This document shows positions 50,584 through 54,019 of a stretch of DNA of 54,019 nt, one piece after another (within the stretch, counting starts at the first letter, position 1; the number at the start of each line of letters is the position of its first letter). Position numbers and translations under genes: made by a program. Below the pieces are notes generated by a model. The model did no database searches, had not been told where the DNA came from, and saw nothing but the letters and a program-made list of their open reading frames with translations. The stretch covers positions 1-54,019 of the forward strand of contig JAGCPA010000084.1 in NCBI GenBank assembly GCA_017642445.1. The letters are read 5' to 3'. This DNA comes from Spirochaetia bacterium. GTDB taxonomy: Bacteria > Spirochaetota > Spirochaetia > CADAEX01.

Positions 50584-50608
50584 ATTTTTAGCCCTTGCGT
50601 TTTATTAT
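50580..50608 (+). promoter_or_regulatory. Probable leaderless promoter of the fused pyrBI
   Basis: TTGAAT (50580-50585), a 17-bp spacer and TATTAT (50603-50608) are followed by 6 bases and the ATG at 50615. There is no Shine-Dalgarno. The -35 box overlaps the stop of the preceding gene. Confidence 0.5.
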
Positions 50609-50614
50609 GTAAGT

Positions 50615-52204
50615 ATGAACACATTCAAAGGTAGAAGTTTTACTGTTATTGATGATTTCTCGTTCGACGAGAAAATGTATCTTTTCCAGAAGGCAAGGGA
50701 GCTTAAAAGCTATATTAAGGCAGATGACAAGGCTGGTATGGACAAGTTCAGGATAAATGATTCCGACTTCGGTATCTACGAGGTATTTATCGAGGACAGC
50801 ACCCGTACCAAGGAATCCTTCAAGAATGCCGCAGAATTCCACCGGGTCAAGCTCTCCAACCTGGATACCTCCCATTCTTCCATCAACAAGCAGGAGAGCT
50901 TTGCCGACACCTTCAACACCCTGTCCGGCTACTACAACAAGATTTTCATAGTCAGGAGCAGGCAGGAGGGACTCTGCCGCTGGCTTGAGGAGAACGGCCG
51001 CAACTATGCACAGCGCAACGGTCTTGCCACAACACCGGCCTTTATCAACGCAGGGGACGGCAAGCACGAGCATCCTACACAGGAGCTTCTGGACGACTTC
51101 ACTTTCCTTGAGCATAACGGCTGGAACACCGACAGCATCCATATTGCTCTGGCCGGCGACCTTTACCACGGCCGCACAGTCCACTCCAAGGCAGACGGCC
51201 TTAAGATATTCAGTAAGGTAAAGGTGGATCTGATTGCACCGTCTGAGCTGGCAATGCCTGAATTCTATGTGAACAAGATGGTCGCTAACGGCTTCGAGGT
51301 CAATTTCTTCTCTTCCATCGAGGAATATATAAACTCCGGCAGAATGGCCAAGATATGGTACTTCACCCGGCCGCAGCTTGAGCGGATGGGAGACGCTATC
51401 CTTAAGAAGCAGGACCAGCTGAGGGACAGCATAACATTCCAGAAGGAGTATTTAGAGAAGCTGCCAGAGGGGACAATCTTCTACCATCCTCTTCCACGTC
51501 ACAAGGTTTATCCTTCAATTCCTACATTCCTGGATTCAACACCTCTGAACGGCTGGGAGACCCAGTCTGCCAACGGTATGATAATCAGAATCATCCTTCT
51601 GGCCCTGATTTCAGGGAAAATAGGCGATGATTTCAAGGGAGAGGTGAAAGTGCCTCAGTGCCACGAGGATTCCGAGGACTTCATAGTTCCGCTTCCAATC
51701 CATCCGAATGCCCCTATAAAGGATTGCTCCGAGGGTGTGAAGCCTATTGCCGACGGCCTTGTCATAGACCATATCCTGAGGGGCCGCACTGAGACCGAGA
51801 TAAGGGAGCAGCTTATAAGGATAATCCGCACCCTCAAGCTCTATGGAAAAGGTGGCGAGTGGGTTACTGCATCCAGGAAGGAGCCTGGCAAGATGAAAGG
51901 AATCATATTCCGCCCGGGCCATGATGAGTTCGGCATTAAGAGCATGAAACGTCTTGCGGCCCTGGCACCGGGATGTACAGTGAATATCATCAAGGACAAG
52001 CATGTGATCAAGAAGCTCAGGCTCCTTATGCCTCCAGCCATCTACAACTTTGATGATATAGAGTGCTCCAACCCAGACTGTATCTCCAATCACGAGCAGG
52101 GAGAGGGAATTCCAGCCGAGTTCTACCGTACTGACGAAGATAAGTTTATCTGTAAATACTGCGAGAAAATTCATACATTCATGGATATCTGGAAATGGAA
52201 CTGA
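50615..52204 (+). CDS. pyrB: Aspartate carbamoyltransferase, fused catalytic and regulatory chains (PyrBI)
   Basis: The 529-residue protein joins both chains. The catalytic part (residues about 1-340) has STRT (62-65, carbamoyl phosphate), HPTQ (153-156) and the PLPR loop (292-295). After a linker near 345-355 comes the regulatory part, with the allosteric domain (about 356-460) and a Cys4 zinc site (C484, C489, C513, C516). It makes carbamoyl aspartate, the first committed step of pyrimidine synthesis; the regulatory half implies nucleotide feedback. Fusion of PyrB and PyrI into one chain is known in a few lineages including Thermotoga. The next gene overlaps by 10 bp. Confidence 0.92.
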   Translation: MNTFKGRSFTVIDDFSFDEKMYLFQKARELKSYIKADDKAGMDKFRINDSDFGIYEVFIEDSTRTKESFKNAAEFHRVKLSNLDTSHSSINKQESFADTFNTLSGYYNKIFIVRSRQEGLCRWLEENGRNYAQRNGLATTPAFINAGDGKHEHPTQELLDDFTFLEHNGWNTDSIHIALAGDLYHGRTVHSKADGLKIFSKVKVDLIAPSELAMPEFYVNKMVANGFEVNFFSSIEEYINSGRMAKIWYFTRPQLERMGDAILKKQDQLRDSITFQKEYLEKLPEGTIFYHPLPRHKVYPSIPTFLDSTPLNGWETQSANGMIIRIILLALISGKIGDDFKGEVKVPQCHEDSEDFIVPLPIHPNAPIKDCSEGVKPIADGLVIDHILRGRTETEIREQLIRIIRTLKLYGKGGEWVTASRKEPGKMKGIIFRPGHDEFGIKSMKRLAALAPGCTVNIIKDKHVIKKLRLLMPPAIYNFDDIECSNPDCISNHEQGEGIPAEFYRTDEDKFICKYCEKIHTFMDIWKWN

Positions 52205-52863
52205 AAGGTGTTATCTTTGACATGGACGGGGTTATCGTAAACAGCGAGGCCCTGCATGTGAAATTTGAATGCGATATCCTTAAAAGCCTTGGGATTGATT
52301 TCCCAAAGGAGGGGTTTCCTGAGTATGCAGGGCTTGCTATGGACAAGTTCTGGCTCTCCCTTAAGGAGAGATATGGCCTCAAGCAGCCTGTGGAGGAGCT
52401 TTTAGCCTACGATACTGAGATGAGGGCCAAGGCTTTCCGGGAGCATGACCACTTTGATGCTCCTGCCGGTGTCTCAGGCCTTATAAAGAGCCTTAAAAGG
52501 GCAGGTGTTCCACTGGCGCTGGCCAGTTCCTCCCATACAATGGTTATAGATGCTATTCTGGACAAGCTTGGCTTCCGCCGCTACTTTGATGTGGTTGTGA
52601 GCGGTTTTGAGCTTGAGAATGGAAAGCCGGCCCCAGATATCTTCCTATATGCCGCAGACCTGCTGGGTACACCGAATGCCGAGACTCTTGTGATAGAGGA
52701 TACTGCCAACGGTGTGCTGGCTGCCAAGAATGCGGGGATGAAGTGCTTCGGCTACCAGAATACAACAAATCCTACACGGCAGGATCTTTCGATGGCCGAT
52801 TTTATAAGCGATGACTTCTCTTCTGTGACACTTGATCAGCTTAGAAAAGTGATGGAAGGCTGA
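52195..52863 (+). CDS. HAD hydrolase, beta-phosphoglucomutase-like subgroup
   Basis: The 222-residue protein has motif I FDMDGV (D9 nucleophile, D11), motif II ASSSHT, motif III Lys in GKPAPDIF and motif IV VIEDTANG, with a helical cap inserted after motif I. This is the phosphatase/phosphomutase branch of HAD enzymes; substrate cannot be told. It overlaps pyrBI by 10 bp and its TGA overlaps the next ATG by one base. Confidence 0.85.
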   Translation: MELKGVIFDMDGVIVNSEALHVKFECDILKSLGIDFPKEGFPEYAGLAMDKFWLSLKERYGLKQPVEELLAYDTEMRAKAFREHDHFDAPAGVSGLIKSLKRAGVPLALASSSHTMVIDAILDKLGFRRYFDVVVSGFELENGKPAPDIFLYAADLLGTPNAETLVIEDTANGVLAAKNAGMKCFGYQNTTNPTRQDLSMADFISDDFSSVTLDQLRKVMEG

Positions 52864-54019
52864 TGGAACTGTTTGACGAAGGAAAGAACAGCATAAGTCC
52901 TCTGGCAGATGCCATGCGTCCCGAGACCCTGGACGATTTCTTCGGCCAGGAGCATATTGTGGGAAAGGGAAGGCTTTTACGCCGTGCAATCCAGGCCGAC
53001 CAGCTCTCATCCCTTATCTTCTACGGCCCGCCGGGAACTGGAAAGACCACTCTGGCACGTATAATAGCAAACACCACAAGCAGCTACTTCATATCGATAA
53101 ACGCAGTCCTATCCGGAGTCAAGGAGATAAGGGATGCCATAGAGGAGGCCAAAAAACGGCGGGACTTCTACGGCAAGCGGACAATTCTCTTTGTGGACGA
53201 GGTGCACCGCTGGAACAAGGCCCAGCAGGATGCCCTTTTGCCATGGGTGGAGAACGGCACATTCATCTTCATCGGCGCAACCACCGAAAATCCATATTTC
53301 GAGGTGAACTCAGCCCTGGTCAGCCGGAGCCGTGTGTTCCAGCTTCTTCCCCTTACCAAGGAAGACCTCAAGAAGGCGGCCCTCAAGGCTATTTCCGACA
53401 AAGAACGGGGCTACGGCCGCTTCAAGGTCACTATTGATGACGATGCCCTTGAGCACCTTGCTTCCATAGCAGACGGCGATGCCCGGAGCCTTCTGAATGC
53501 CCTTCAGCTGGCTGTGGAGACAACTCCAGACTCATATCCTCCGCCTGAGGGGACCGAGATACATATAACCCTTGAGATTGCCGAGGAGAGTATACAGAAG
53601 AAAGCTATCCTATACGATAAAGAGGGTGATTACCACTACGACATGATAAGTGCCTTCATAAAATCGCTCCGTGGCAGCGACCCGGATGCGGCTTTATACT
53701 GGATGGCACGGATGATTGCCGGAGGCGAGGATCCCAAGTTCATCTTCCGCCGTCTGATGATTCAGGCCTCCGAGGATGTGGGAATGGCTGATCCTTATGC
53801 ACTTGGTGTTGTTGTCTCCTGCGCACAGGCCTTTGACCGTGTCGGAATGCCGGAGGGGCAGTTCTTCCTTGCCCATGCCGCGCTGTATCTTACATCCTGT
53901 AAAAAGACAAACACTACATACGCCTACTATGATGCCCTTGATTTTGTCCAGAAGGAGAAACAGTACGATGTCCCTTCCCACCTCAAGGATGCATCACGTG
54001 ATAAAGAGAGCTTCGGCCA
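52863..54019 (+). CDS. rarA: Replication-associated recombination ATPase RarA/MgsA (partial, 3' end outside the window)
   Basis: From the ATG at 52863 the frame stays open to the window edge (385 codons and 2 bases). Translation starts MELFDEGKNSISPLADAMRP and shows FFGQEHIVG, Walker A YGPPGTGKTT, Walker B FVDEVHRW (usual form DEIHRFN), the sensor GATTENP and an arginine finger in LVSRSRVF. RarA acts at stalled forks with SSB. The region after about residue 250 (YHYDMISAFIKSLRGSDPDAALYWMARM) is the MgsA C-terminal domain. TGATG coupling with the HAD gene. Confidence 0.93.
   Translation, partial: MELFDEGKNSISPLADAMRPETLDDFFGQEHIVGKGRLLRRAIQADQLSSLIFYGPPGTGKTTLARIIANTTSSYFISINAVLSGVKEIRDAIEEAKKRRDFYGKRTILFVDEVHRWNKAQQDALLPWVENGTFIFIGATTENPYFEVNSALVSRSRVFQLLPLTKEDLKKAALKAISDKERGYGRFKVTIDDDALEHLASIADGDARSLLNALQLAVETTPDSYPPPEGTEIHITLEIAEESIQKKAILYDKEGDYHYDMISAFIKSLRGSDPDAALYWMARMIAGGEDPKFIFRRLMIQASEDVGMADPYALGVVVSCAQAFDRVGMPEGQFFLAHAALYLTSCKKTNTTYAYYDALDFVQKEKQYDVPSHLKDASRDKESFG

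Noticed and set aside
1-54019. CRISPR arrays, tRNA and rRNA genes, insertion sequences
   Set aside because: I looked for regular repeats with spacers, T-loop-like GTTCRANYC blocks and transposase motifs on both strands and saw none.

Overview
The window looks like a chromosomal segment of an anaerobic, fermentative spirochaete, most like the Treponema group. This rests on three things seen together: a TRAP transporter locus with a TatT-like lipoprotein next to the solute-binding protein and a fused DctQM subunit (the arrangement of Tp0956-Tp0958), the DUF4912 plus GH57 gene pair, and a spirochaete-like rpsF-ssb-rpsR-(DUF2232)-rplI-dnaB block. No rRNA marker is present, so genus is an inference. 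Energy genes are those of a strict anaerobe: a multi-subunit NADH-linked [FeFe] hydrogenase under a Rex regulator, and a one-chain pyruvate:ferredoxin oxidoreductase.

Layout. 1-2778 is an accessory region: the end of a Nif11-type leader-peptide gene, a 137-bp nested palindrome, and a clearly AT-rich cassette made of a small XRE repressor and two divergent membrane-protein genes with two operator-like dyads between them. 2779-7434 holds a structured intergenic element and the ribosomal protein/replication block. 7436-11565 has a lipoprotein, DUF4912 and GH57 genes and rex. 11710-16767 is the hydrogenase operon (HndA-like, GHKL ATPase, HndB-like, NuoF-like, [FeFe] catalytic subunit). 16768-17361 is a 594-bp gene-free stretch with a terminator and two structured elements, one of them a second copy of the element at 2911-3042. 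17362-32506 has a YgiW-type protein, rpiA, a thioesterase, plsC-like acyltransferase, nifJ, guaB, a PatB-type aminotransferase, a phosphoribosyltransferase, a DUF401 transporter, an HtrA protease, an esterase, a U32 protein and a LEA-14-like protein. 32522-39916 has argH and, on the other strand, dnaE-yggT-recG. 39973-45385 is manA-yaiI followed by the TRAP transporter. 45386-49211 (minus) is a NusG paralogue plus a strongly diverged three-subunit xanthine-dehydrogenase-like complex. 49306 to the end has an envelope protein, a fused PyrBI, a HAD phosphatase and the start of rarA.

How the genes work together. PFOR makes reduced ferredoxin and the hydrogenase re-oxidises ferredoxin and NADH as H2. 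Rex probably senses NADH/NAD and has a good operator over its own promoter beside the hydrogenase promoter. Convergent genes are packed stop-to-stop without room for intrinsic terminators.

The points most worth a second look are: (i) two copies of a roughly 135-nt intergenic element with compensatory base changes, a strong candidate for an undescribed structured RNA; (ii) a repeated promoter architecture (-35, 17 bp, -10, 6-7 bp, ATG, no Shine-Dalgarno) that predicts leaderless mRNAs for at least six genes; (iii) an XDH-like complex with intact Fe-S cysteines but without the usual Mo-cofactor and FAD signatures, led by a NusG paralogue; and (iv) the AT-rich repressor/operator/membrane-protein cassette.
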